From Pseudomonadota bacterium (GTDB lineage Bacteria; Pseudomonadota; Alphaproteobacteria; Acetobacterales; Acetobacteraceae): a stretch of 11,720 nucleotides of DNA. The notes beneath the pieces are model-generated. The model worked only from the letters and a program-made list of their open reading frames with translations, was not told where the DNA came from and did no database searches. The stretch is taken from contig JAKBCX010000017.1 in assembly GCA_021807465.1 (NCBI GenBank), forward strand, positions 1-11,720, given 5' to 3'. The position numbers and the translations under genes were made by a program. Below, in pieces: positions 1-6,486 of this stretch; the first letter of the stretch is position 1; every line of letters starts with the position of its first letter.

Positions 1-1444
1 GGGGAATGGCGGGGTGAGGCGCGCCAGGGATGCTGGCGGCAAGGGTTTCGTCCAGCGGGTCGCGAAGAATTTCGGCAACCGGGACGGAATGGCTGTGCAG
101 CCGGTTGACGAAAGACGTATTGGCGCCATTTTCCAGCAAACGGCGCGAGAGATAGGGCAGCAGGCTGGCATGCCGCCCCACCGGCGCATAGATACGGCAT
201 GGCTGCGTGCTGTGCGCGCGCAGCTCCTGGTACAAATCCTCGCCCATGCCATGCAGGCATTGAAATTCATACGGCTTGCTTCCGGCCATGGCATGGATGG
301 TGGCAATGGTAAGCGCATTATGCGTGGCGAATTGCGGGAAAATATCCTCCCCGGCATCGAGCAATTTGCGGGCGCAGGCCAGGTAGGAAATGTCCGTATG
401 CGCTTTGCGCGTGAAGACAGGGTAATCCTCATGCCCGGCGATTTGCGCCTGTTTGATCTCGGAATCCCAATAAGCGCCTTTGACCAGGCGCAGCATGAGG
501 CGGTGGCCACTGGCGCGGGCGAGATGGATGCAAAAATCCAGCACGGCGGGGGCGCGCTTCTGGTAGGCCTGCACGGCGATGCCAAGCCCGTGCCAGCCTT
601 TTAATGTTTCGTTATGACATAGTATTTGCAGCAGATCGAGAGAAAGATCGAGCCGGTCTGCTTCTTCAGCATCTATGGTGAAACCAATATTGCGCGCTTT
701 TGTAAGCTGGGCGAGGCGGATGAGGCGCGGCACAAGCCCGGCCATCATCAAGGCTTGACGTGTACGGCTATAGCGCGGGAATAAGGCGGAGAGTTTGATG
801 GAAACGCCATCATTTTCGTACACATCGCCACCGGTACGGGCGGAATTTATGGCCTGCGCGTAGGTGGCTTCGTATGCCGTGGCGTCTTCTTCCGTCAGGG
901 CGGCTTCGCCCAGCATGTCGTAGGAATACCGGAAGCCCGGCCAGGTGCGCGGCAGGGCTTGTTGCATGGTCTCGCCCAGCACAAAACCATCCGCCATGGC
1001 CCGCACCTCATGTTGCGCGGCGCGGCGTATGGCGGGGGCCGCGAGTAGCCAAAGGCGGGTGGAGGCGAGAAGCGCCGCTAGGCGCAATGCGGGGGTAGCA
1101 TGCCAATGGCGGCCCGCCAGCTTGTCGCGCAGCAGCTCATCGCGCGTGCCGGTATCGGGGATGCGCAACAACGCTTCCGCCACGCCCATCAGCGCCTGCC
1201 CTTCTTCACTGCCCAGAGGATAGGCGCCAAGCAAAACGGCAAGCCGGTTTGGCTTACGGGCGCGCAGGGCTTGTACCAGCGCCTCCGCCAGCGTTTGTGC
1301 CTGGCGCCGCGCCTCGGGCGGCAGGCTGGCCAGGGGCAAAAGCGCGGCGATGCAATCTGGCTCGGGCAAGCGGCATGCCGCCGAAATGGCGCGGCGTAAT
1401 GGCTCCTGCTCTACGGCTCCAACTTCATCCTGCGTCCCGCTCAT
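1..1444 (-). CDS. putA: PutA, proline dehydrogenase half (5' part, runs off the window)
   Basis: PutA is a bifunctional flavoenzyme that oxidises proline to pyrroline-5-carboxylate (FAD-dependent barrel domain) and then to glutamate (NAD-dependent C-terminal domain). Translating from the ATG at 1444-1442 gives 481 open codons that run past position 2; only the N-terminal arm and the proline dehydrogenase barrel are inside the window. Visible PutA signatures are FRYSYDMLGEAA near residues 171-182, SIKLSAL (K217), IDAEEADR (D258), YQKR, LVKGAYWDSEIK, YEFQCLHGMGE, RIYAPVG (Y419) and RRLLENGANTSF (R434, R435). These match the E. coli PutA active-site residues Lys329, Asp370, Tyr540, Arg555 and Arg556. 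The protein starts where E. coli PutA residue ~87 would lie, so the ribbon-helix-helix DNA-binding domain is absent and it should not repress its own gene. It follows the flgN-like gene after 61 bases, co-directional, but has no evident flagellar role. The Shine-Dalgarno sequence is weak. Identification is secure; only the partial extent is limiting. Confidence 0.95.
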   Translation of the reverse strand, partial: MSGTQDEVGAVEQEPLRRAISAACRLPEPDCIAALLPLASLPPEARRQAQTLAEALVQALRARKPNRLAVLLGAYPLGSEEGQALMGVAEALLRIPDTGTRDELLRDKLAGRHWHATPALRLAALLASTRLWLLAAPAIRRAAQHEVRAMADGFVLGETMQQALPRTWPGFRYSYDMLGEAALTEEDATAYEATYAQAINSARTGGDVYENDGVSIKLSALFPRYSRTRQALMMAGLVPRLIRLAQLTKARNIGFTIDAEEADRLDLSLDLLQILCHNETLKGWHGLGIAVQAYQKRAPAVLDFCIHLARASGHRLMLRLVKGAYWDSEIKQAQIAGHEDYPVFTRKAHTDISYLACARKLLDAGEDIFPQFATHNALTIATIHAMAGSKPYEFQCLHGMGEDLYQELRAHSTQPCRIYAPVGRHASLLPYLSRRLLENGANTSFVNRLHSHSVPVAEILRDPLDETLAASIPGAPHPAIP

Positions 1445-1505
1445 GAATCTCAGTTAGGGGCGGGGGCGTAATTGCAAGGGCAGCGGCCGGATTTTTAGCG
1501 GCGTG
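1445..1505. other. Intergenic gap flgN-putA, nothing firm
   Basis: The 61 bases between the flgN-like stop and the putA start have no convincing hairpin terminator. On the minus strand TTGCAA and TAACTG occur with about 15 bases between them, a poor match to a housekeeping promoter and very close to the putA ATG. A putA promoter is expected because the function differs from the flagellar genes, but none can be called. Confidence 0.4.
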
Positions 1506-1997
1506 TCAGGCTTCGGCGATCAGCCGCCCGCTTTCCTGCACACCAAGGGCCTGTAGCGATTTAAGCGCGGCGTTTAGCCCGCGATTAAGCTGCTGGGCGC
1601 GGCGATTAGCCGAGACGGATTTTTTGGCAAAGCGAGTCAGGACGGCGCGCAGGGCTTCGGCCAGGCTGGCCGCATCCTGCTGCTCTATCTGGCGCAGCTG
1701 CGCGGCGGCGGCGGTAAGGTTACAGGCCCCTAACCGGCCCATTGTGTCCGTCAACTCGGCAAAAACAGGCGTGGCCTCTTTCAACGCTACTTCTATGCTG
1801 GCCGCGGCGTCGGAAATATCGTTGGGTTTGCCGGTGAGCATCAGCGCGTCCAACTGGTGCAGTTTGCGCGAAAGATCCTCGATAAGCTCCAGCCCGTGGC
1901 GCAGCACGGGGCCGACTGGCGGGTGACCCAAAGGCGGCAGGCCCGTGCTGGCGGCATCGCCGGGGGAGATGTTACGGAACTGCCCGGCAATGCTCAT
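1506..1997 (-). CDS. flgN: FlgN-like flagellar export chaperone
   Basis: This encodes a 163-residue, mostly helical, soluble protein without signal peptide or membrane segment. FlgN binds the C-termini of the hook-filament junction proteins FlgK and FlgL in the cytoplasm and delivers them to the export gate. The evidence is partly positional: the start codon overlaps the flgM stop in an ATGA tetranucleotide (1994-1997), and flgM-flgN is the classical gene pair. The sequence is compatible. The first ~30 residues are Gly/Pro-rich. Helical segments then cover about residues 33-57 and 60-90, followed by a long helix at about 100-155 that carries SANRRAQQLNRGLNAALKSL, reminiscent of the FlgN C-terminal helix. 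No invariant catalytic motif exists in this family, so recognition from sequence is weaker than for its neighbours. FlgL, a likely client, is encoded in the same cluster. Alternatives are another small flagellar chaperone or an uncharacterised late flagellar protein. Confidence 0.6.
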   Translation of the reverse strand: MSIAGQFRNISPGDAASTGLPPLGHPPVGPVLRHGLELIEDLSRKLHQLDALMLTGKPNDISDAAASIEVALKEATPVFAELTDTMGRLGACNLTAAAAQLRQIEQQDAASLAEALRAVLTRFAKKSVSANRRAQQLNRGLNAALKSLQALGVQESGRLIAEA

Positions 1998-2296
1998 GAT
2001 TTGGTTTCTTTCAGCACGGTGGCGATGGCCTGGGCGAGATTTTCAGGCGAGACATTATAGCTGCCATTGGCAAGCTGGGCACGGATGGCGGCCACCGCAT
2101 TCTGGTCGATGCCCGATGCACTCTGCGCGCTATTGAGTAGCGCGGCGCCCGATTGGGCAGCCTGGCTCAGCGTAACGGAGTCGGTTTGCGCCGGGGTTGC
2201 CTGCGCGGGAGACGCTGCACCACTGGAAATGCTGGGCTGGCTGCCGGGTGTTTCGGGCATATTCGGCTGGGTGAGTGGGCGGATGGTATTGCTCAT
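1994..2296 (-). CDS. flgM: FlgM, anti-sigma-28 factor
   Basis: This encodes a 100-residue protein that should bind and inhibit the flagellar sigma factor FliA (sigma-28) until the hook-basal body is complete, and is then secreted through the flagellum to release late gene expression. The N-terminal ~60 residues are rich in Ser, Ala, Pro and Gln and probably disordered, as expected for this exported factor; they include DSVTLSQAAQ near residues 39-48, comparable to the conserved SLS segment of FlgM. The C-terminal ~40 residues carry the sigma-binding signature: ID followed by VAAIRAQLANGSYNVSPENLAQAI (about residues 63-90). The length is typical. It starts inside the fliS stop (ATGA, 2293-2296) and ends inside the flgN-like start (ATGA, 1994-1997), so translation is probably coupled on both sides. 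Its presence implies that a FliA-type sigma factor is encoded elsewhere; no sigma gene is in this window. Confidence 0.85.
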   Translation of the reverse strand: MSNTIRPLTQPNMPETPGSQPSISSGAASPAQATPAQTDSVTLSQAAQSGAALLNSAQSASGIDQNAVAAIRAQLANGSYNVSPENLAQAIATVLKETKS

Positions 2297-2676
2297 GCGG
2301 CTAACACGCTTTCAGACGATTTCATCATATCCCGGTCGAGGATCGCCAATGCTGCCTCGTAATCCTCCAGCGCGGCGATGCTGCTTTCTGTATTGGCGCG
2401 CAACAGCGTAAAACGCAAGGCGGAATAAACCGTCATCAGCGCGGTGCCCAGCGTATTGCCATCCGTTGTGTTGAGTATGCCGCTCATCACGGTCAGCAAC
2501 TCATCGGCGCGGGCAATCATGGCGGCCTTGGTTATGGCATCACCCGCCTCAATGGCAGCGCGGGCGCGCCGGCCATAATGGCGCAATCCGCGCCAGCCTT
2601 GGCGCAACCAATCCATATCCGCCGCGCCGTCGAACATGGTGGCGCGATAGGTGTTGATCAATTCACTGCCGTTCAT
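2293..2676 (-). CDS. fliS: FliS, flagellin export chaperone
   Basis: FliS binds the disordered C-terminal helix of flagellin in the cytoplasm, prevents premature polymerisation and escorts it to the export apparatus. The 127-residue product has the usual length and four-helix character. FliS-like features are a Tyr-containing N-terminal segment (INTYRATMFDG), a helix ending in ARAAIEAGDAITKAAMIARA with the adjoining DELLTVMSGILN (about residues 38-70), then LGTALMTVYSALRFTLLRAN and a last helix around LEDYEAALAILDRDM. The start is supported by a strong Shine-Dalgarno sequence AGGAGG at 2687-2682, five bases from the ATG. It lies 28 bases after fliD, the standard fliC-fliD-fliS order, and its stop overlaps the flgM start. 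No FliT, the usual FliD chaperone, is seen next to it. Confidence 0.87.
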   Translation of the reverse strand: MNGSELINTYRATMFDGAADMDWLRQGWRGLRHYGRRARAAIEAGDAITKAAMIARADELLTVMSGILNTTDGNTLGTALMTVYSALRFTLLRANTESSIAALEDYEAALAILDRDMMKSSESVLAA

Positions 2677-2704
2677 GATTGCCTCCTGAAATTACAGCCA
2701 CGGC

Positions 2705-4096
2705 CTAGCCGGACGAGTTGGAGCTGCCGCCCAGGAAAATGCTGAGATAGCTCTGGCTGATGGACGCCTTATAGGCCGTGCTTTCAGCCGCTGTATATTG
2801 TTGCGCCAGAATTTTAAGCTGCGCCGCGTCTTGCTTTTGCATTTGGGTAATCTGGCTGTCGATGGAACTGACCGATGCGTTGAGCGAGGCCGTGGCGGCG
2901 CTGATGAAGCCCGTGGTGGCGGCCGTATGCACGCCATTGGAAGAGCCGCTGGCTGCACCAATGGCACCAGTGGTGATGCCGTTGAGTTTGGTATAAAGAT
3001 CGCTGACCAGCTTCTGCACCGCATTTGGGTTTTGCGCATATTCGCTGGCAAAGCTGGTGGCGTTGAAGCTGATGGTGCCAGAGCCGCTGACCGACAAGCC
3101 GGCCGCGCCGGCGGAAACGCCACTGGCCATAAGCCCGCTAACGGCGGAAACCAGGTCGTTCTTCAGCGATGTTGCCGAGTAATTGCCCAATAACGGGCCA
3201 GACTTGGCGGAGCTGGAACTGGCACCAGAACTGGCGGGCACATATTTGGTTTCTTTGGCGATGGTGGCAATGGCCGCGTTAAGCCCGGTGGCTACGGCCT
3301 GCACGGAGCTGGACAGGTTGGTGGGCGAGGACGACACCGAGACCGAGGCATTGCCCGACCCGGCCAGCGAAATAGTGACGCCCGCAACGGCGCTGCCCAG
3401 CGTGTTGGTGGTGCTGGTAATGGGAATGCCGTTGAGCGTGAGAGAAGCGTCGGTTGCGGCCTGGGCCAGGGTTTCCCCCGTATGGGCGGAAGACGGATTA
3501 TAGTTAAACTGCGCCAGTGCGCCAGTGCCCGACACGTTGAACGCGGCGGAGCTGCCAGTGGCACTGCCTTTAAGCACCAGCCTTGCCCCAGCCTTGGTGC
3601 CCACAACGCTGGCCTGCACCGGCCCGCCTTGCTTGTTGATGGCGGCCGCGACACCGTTGAGGGTGAGGCTGCCCGAGCCTATGGAAACCGTTTCGCTCTT
3701 GCCGTTGCTTAAGGAAAACACCATGGCCCCCGCCCCGCCCGATAGCGTGGTGCCACCCGAGCCGAGCAGGCTGGAATAAATCTCTTGCGATTTAGCCAGC
3801 GCGATATTGGTGAAGTTGTACGTGCCCGCCGCAGCACTGTTACTGGCGGTGGCGGTGATTTTGGTATTATCCGACGTGCTGACCGAGCGGCTGTTGATGG
3901 AGGCGACATCTTTGATGTTGGACAACGCCTGCGACAGTGAAGACACCGCGCCGCTGATAGCACCCCATGCGGAAATATTAGCCTGCTCGGTGCCGATTTG
4001 CGATTTGAGCGACGTAATGGGAGCCTGCATGCGTGCCTGTACGGTGGCAATTTGCGCGGAGATCTGAGAGGATCCGAGGGTACTGACGCTTGTCAT
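2705..4096 (-). CDS. fliD: FliD, flagellar filament cap (hook-associated protein 2)
   Basis: FliD forms the pentameric cap at the filament tip and promotes insertion of flagellin subunits. The 463-residue product shows the family layout. The N-terminal helical D0/D1 region covers residues 1-65 (ISAQIATVQARMQAPITSL, then QANISAWGAISGAVSSLSQAL). A Ser/Thr/Gly-rich beta-sandwich middle follows at about 85-345, with a flagellin-like motif around residues 142-175 (LTLNGVAAAIN, VQASVV, ARLVLKG). The C-terminal coiled helices at about 395-455 end in AESTAYKASISQSYLSIFL. There is no cysteine, signal peptide or membrane segment, as expected for a type III exported axial protein. The ATG at 4096-4094 is preceded by a modest ribosome site (GGGAAG). 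The gene follows fliC after 75 bases that contain a hairpin, so read-through from fliC may set its level. A Ser/Gly-rich tail of about 8 residues extends beyond the helix. Confidence 0.92.
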   Translation of the reverse strand: MTSVSTLGSSQISAQIATVQARMQAPITSLKSQIGTEQANISAWGAISGAVSSLSQALSNIKDVASINSRSVSTSDNTKITATASNSAAAGTYNFTNIALAKSQEIYSSLLGSGGTTLSGGAGAMVFSLSNGKSETVSIGSGSLTLNGVAAAINKQGGPVQASVVGTKAGARLVLKGSATGSSAAFNVSGTGALAQFNYNPSSAHTGETLAQAATDASLTLNGIPITSTTNTLGSAVAGVTISLAGSGNASVSVSSSPTNLSSSVQAVATGLNAAIATIAKETKYVPASSGASSSSAKSGPLLGNYSATSLKNDLVSAVSGLMASGVSAGAAGLSVSGSGTISFNATSFASEYAQNPNAVQKLVSDLYTKLNGITTGAIGAASGSSNGVHTAATTGFISAATASLNASVSSIDSQITQMQKQDAAQLKILAQQYTAAESTAYKASISQSYLSIFLGGSSNSSG

Positions 4097-4128
4097 GGCT
4101 GTAGCTTCCCAAACAATTCAGGCCGTGG

Positions 4129-4165
4129 AACAAATAGCCAGGCCGGAGTAATCCCCGGCCTGGCT
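4129..4165 (-). terminator. Hairpin with U-rich tail between fliC and fliD
   Basis: Positions 4136-4146 and 4155-4165 form a perfect 11-bp inverted repeat (AGCCAGGCCGG and its complement) with an 8-base loop. The stem is almost entirely G-C. Read on the minus strand it starts 6 bases after the fliC stop codon and is followed by ATTTGTT, a moderately U-rich stretch; the other strand has no T run. This fits an intrinsic terminator or partial attenuator for fliC that lets some read-through into fliD, and it could also protect the 3' end of flagellin mRNA. Whether it terminates fully is not visible from sequence. Confidence 0.75.
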
Positions 4166-4171
4166 GGAGCG

Positions 4172-5683
4172 TTACGGCAGCAGCGAGAGATAGCTCTGCT
4201 GCAGCGTGGTGGAGGATTTGAGCGCGGCCACGCCGGACTGCGCCTGAATCTGCGCCTCGGTAAGCTGGTTGCTGACCGCCGGGATGTTGGCATCCTGCAC
4301 CACGCCCAGGGCGGTGGTGAGGTTCTGCGACGTGGTGTTGAGGTTGTTGATGTTCGCCGTCAGCGCCTGCTGCACAGCGCCCAACTGGCCGCCCTGGTTA
4401 TTGAGCGCGCCAAGCGCGTATTTCACCACATTGATGGCCGTATTGGCGCCCGACGTGGTGGAAACGTTGATGGAGGACAGCGAGGAAAGGCTGGATTTGA
4501 CGGACAGGCCGATATTGCCGGCATTGCCCACACTGAACGCACCGGAGGACTGGAACTGCACTTGCCCTTGAATGACCGCCGAAGCCGTGCCCGCGCCCGT
4601 CTTGATGGTGCTGGCCGTGGTACCAACCGTCTTCAAGGAGCCGGAGCTGGTGCCGGTGATGTTGATGTTATAGCCAGAGGTCTGTGTCAGCGTGACATTG
4701 CCGCTTGTGTCGAGCGAAGCGACAATGCCGCTGGTGGAGGACTGACCATTGATCTGGCTGACAATCTGAGACGCGGAGGAGGCGGTAATGGCCTGCTTGG
4801 TGCCAATGCCGGAGGAGGTTCCGCCCGAACCCTTGCCGGCCTGAATGTTGAAGCTATAGCCCGCGCCCGCGCCCGCCGTGCCCATCGCCAGCGTGATGGT
4901 GGTGGTGGCCTGCGCCTGCACGCCCGTGGTGCCAGACACGCCATTAATGGCCGAAGCCAGCGAGGCAGCGGATTCCTGAGCCTTGGAAATAGCGACCTTG
5001 GCCTGGCCGCCATTGGCGCCGGTAACGGCTAGCGAGCTTGTGGTGGTGAACTTGCCCGCCGCGCCGGACGCGATTTTGGCCGCCGAAGCCGCCAGGGTGA
5101 GCGCCGCCGAGGTGGATTTGACGTTGGTGCCATACACGGTGGTACCGGATACGGTGGAGGCGTTCATGCCGATGGCCGAGGCCGCCAGATTGCCGATGGA
5201 GAGGGTCATGGTCTGCCCCTCATTGGCGCCTACCTGGAACTGCACGCCGGAAAAGCTGCCATTGAGCAGGCTGATATTGTTGAACTGCGTCTGGTTGGCA
5301 ATGGTGTTCACCTGGCTGACGAGCTGCCCGACCAGATTCTGCAGAGACTGCGATTCCGCCGGGGTTTGCGTGCCGTTGGCGGCCTGCACGGCAATAGAGT
5401 TGAGCTGCTGCACAACGCCAATCTGCTGGGTGATGGCGCCCTGCGCCGTTTGCAGCAGAGAGACACCCTGGTTGGCGTTGGAAACGGCCTGGGTGATGCC
5501 GTTGAGCTGCGAGGTGAAGCCCTGCGCGGTGATGTAGCCGGCCGGATTGTTGGAGGGCGAGTTGATCGACAGGCCGCTGGAAAGCTGCGCTTCCAGATTG
5601 CTGTTGGTCGAGGTGGTGTTCGCGATGGAATTGAGCGCCTGCAGAGCGCCGCTATTGGTAAGGATAGAGCCGACGGCCGACAT
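4172..5683 (-). CDS. fliC: FliC, flagellin (filament subunit)
   Basis: This encodes the structural subunit of the flagellar filament, 503 residues, with no cysteine and no signal peptide, exported by the flagellar type III system. The conserved N-terminal D0/D1 region spans about residues 1-175, with SSGLSINSPSNNPAG (35-49), FTSQLNGITQAVSNANQGVS and LQTAQGAITQ. The C-terminal D1/D0 region covers about 400-503 and ends in QQSYLSLLP, equivalent to the usual flagellin C-terminal helix. The middle (about 176-400) is rich in Ala, Ser, Thr and Gly and seems to hold two flagellin-insert-like units near 228-267 (LASAINGVSGTTGVQA) and 276-335 (IVSQINGQSSTSGIVA). These Ser/Thr-rich surface domains are the usual sites of O-glycosylation. 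The ATG at 5683-5681 has a strong AAGGAG ribosome site at 5695-5690, six bases away, and a candidate sigma-28 promoter lies just upstream. The probable modifying enzyme is two genes upstream. Confidence 0.97.
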   Translation of the reverse strand: MSAVGSILTNSGALQALNSIANTTSTNSNLEAQLSSGLSINSPSNNPAGYITAQGFTSQLNGITQAVSNANQGVSLLQTAQGAITQQIGVVQQLNSIAVQAANGTQTPAESQSLQNLVGQLVSQVNTIANQTQFNNISLLNGSFSGVQFQVGANEGQTMTLSIGNLAASAIGMNASTVSGTTVYGTNVKSTSAALTLAASAAKIASGAAGKFTTTSSLAVTGANGGQAKVAISKAQESAASLASAINGVSGTTGVQAQATTTITLAMGTAGAGAGYSFNIQAGKGSGGTSSGIGTKQAITASSASQIVSQINGQSSTSGIVASLDTSGNVTLTQTSGYNINITGTSSGSLKTVGTTASTIKTGAGTASAVIQGQVQFQSSGAFSVGNAGNIGLSVKSSLSSLSSINVSTTSGANTAINVVKYALGALNNQGGQLGAVQQALTANINNLNTTSQNLTTALGVVQDANIPAVSNQLTEAQIQAQSGVAALKSSTTLQQSYLSLLP

Positions 5684-5689
5684 ATGGAA

Positions 5690-5695
5690 CTCCTT
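5690..5695 (-). promoter_or_regulatory. Strong ribosome binding site of fliC
   Basis: AAGGAG on the minus strand lies six bases before the fliC ATG. It is close to the ideal Shine-Dalgarno sequence and fits the need for very high flagellin synthesis. It confirms the start codon at 5683. Confidence 0.85.
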
Positions 5696-5715
5696 GGTTG
5701 TGGTTGCCGTACCCC

Positions 5716-5743
5716 TTAATTCGGCCCGGAGGTGGGAAGTTTG
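5716..5743 (-). promoter_or_regulatory. Candidate sigma-28 (FliA) promoter of fliC
   Basis: On the minus strand, CAAACTTC (5743-5736) is followed after 10 bases by GCCGAATT (5725-5718). The FliA consensus is TAAAGTTT, 11 bases, GCCGATAA; the first element matches at about 5 of 8 positions, the second keeps GCCGA, and the spacer is one base short. Transcription would start near 5709-5711, giving a leader of about 26 bases with the AAGGAG ribosome site. Presence of flgM in the same cluster makes a FliA promoter at the main flagellin gene plausible. It was found by eye and is unproven. Confidence 0.5.
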
Positions 5744-5778
5744 CCTGGATCTGCCGCTTTAATTTGCGGCGCTTTCCG

Positions 5779-6486
5779 TCATTGCAGGCGCAGCTCCACG
5801 CCGCCCGCCGTAACCTGCGCGGTAAAGCGGCGCCCGGTGGCGGGGTTGAGCAGCAAAATCGTGTCGCCGATGCGGCCTGTCTGCTCCGCCGTGGCATCGA
5901 GCGAGAGCAGCACGGCGCCGCTTTGCACATTCACTGTCACGGTCTGCCCGGCCTTCACCACAATGGGCGCCTGCACGGCATCGGCGGTAATGGGCACACC
6001 CGCGGCCAGCGCCATGTCCGGGGTGGCGCCGATAAGCTGGGACGTGCCGAAATAAACCTGGCGGCCGGCGAATTGCTGCACCGGCAGGGTGACAAGTTTG
6101 AGGTCATCCGCCGTGAGCGGCCGGCCGGGGGTGATGGGCCGGGCCGCGACCACCACGGCCTCGCGCTGCGTAACGGTGACGGTGACATACAGCGCCCAGC
6201 CCAGCGCCGGGCAATGCACCGCGGCCTGCTCGTAAGGGGCTACGCCGCTCATACTCACATCCAGCGGGGCGGGGCAGGCGTGCATGAAGCGCGCGCCGGT
6301 AACGGGGCCAAGGCTGAGCGTGGCCCCGCTGGGCGCCAGGGCCTGCGCCGCCTGCCGCACCACCTGCGCCACCGCCGCCGGACTTTGCATTGGCGCAGCC
6401 CCCTGCCCTGCTGGCGGCTGCCCGGCCCAGGCATAGCCCGGCCAGATGGCAAAGGCCGCCAGCAGCGCGGCGCGGCGCGGCGTCAT
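5779..6486 (-). CDS. flgA: FlgA, flagellar basal body P-ring assembly chaperone
   Basis: FlgA is a periplasmic chaperone needed for polymerisation of FlgI into the P-ring. I choose the ATG at 6486-6484 (235 residues), because it puts a Sec signal peptide at the N-terminus: MTPRR, a hydrophobic stretch, and a likely cleavage after AWA (residues 19-21). A start at 6546 would add 20 residues in front of it and bury the signal. The ATG overlaps the stop of the upstream fusion gene as ATGA, so translation is probably coupled; no strong ribosome site is seen. The mature protein has C71 and C92, which could form a disulfide, a W-LYVTVTV strand segment (about 97-105), then the SAF-type region with ARPITPGRPLTADDL (115-129), and the C-terminal region with VKAGQTVTVNVQSG and the conserved GRIGDTILLLNPATGRRFTAQV (about 204-225). 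It ends 95 bases before fliC. Confidence 0.92.
   Translation of the reverse strand: MTPRRAALLAAFAIWPGYAWAGQPPAGQGAAPMQSPAAVAQVVRQAAQALAPSGATLSLGPVTGARFMHACPAPLDVSMSGVAPYEQAAVHCPALGWALYVTVTVTQREAVVVAARPITPGRPLTADDLKLVTLPVQQFAGRQVYFGTSQLIGATPDMALAAGVPITADAVQAPIVVKAGQTVTVNVQSGAVLLSLDATAEQTGRIGDTILLLNPATGRRFTAQVTAGGVELRLQ

Noticed and set aside
14..604. 196-codon open frame on the plus strand
   Set aside because: It lies opposite the conserved proline dehydrogenase barrel of PutA, whose motifs are clear on the minus strand.
1455..1490. Housekeeping-type promoter for putA (TTGCAA and TAACTG)
   Set aside because: The spacer is only about 15 bases, the -10 match is poor, and the start would fall almost on the ATG.
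3998..5032. 344-codon open frame on the plus strand opposite fliD/fliC
   Set aside because: It is antisense to two secure flagellar genes. Its Gly/Arg-rich, low-complexity product is what GC-rich antisense frames give, and it spans the fliC-fliD junction and hairpin.
5753..5770. 5-bp inverted repeat (GCCGC / GCGGC, 8-base A/T loop) after flgA
   Set aside because: The stem is short and has no U run on the minus strand, so it is not a convincing terminator; it could be chance or a minor regulatory site.
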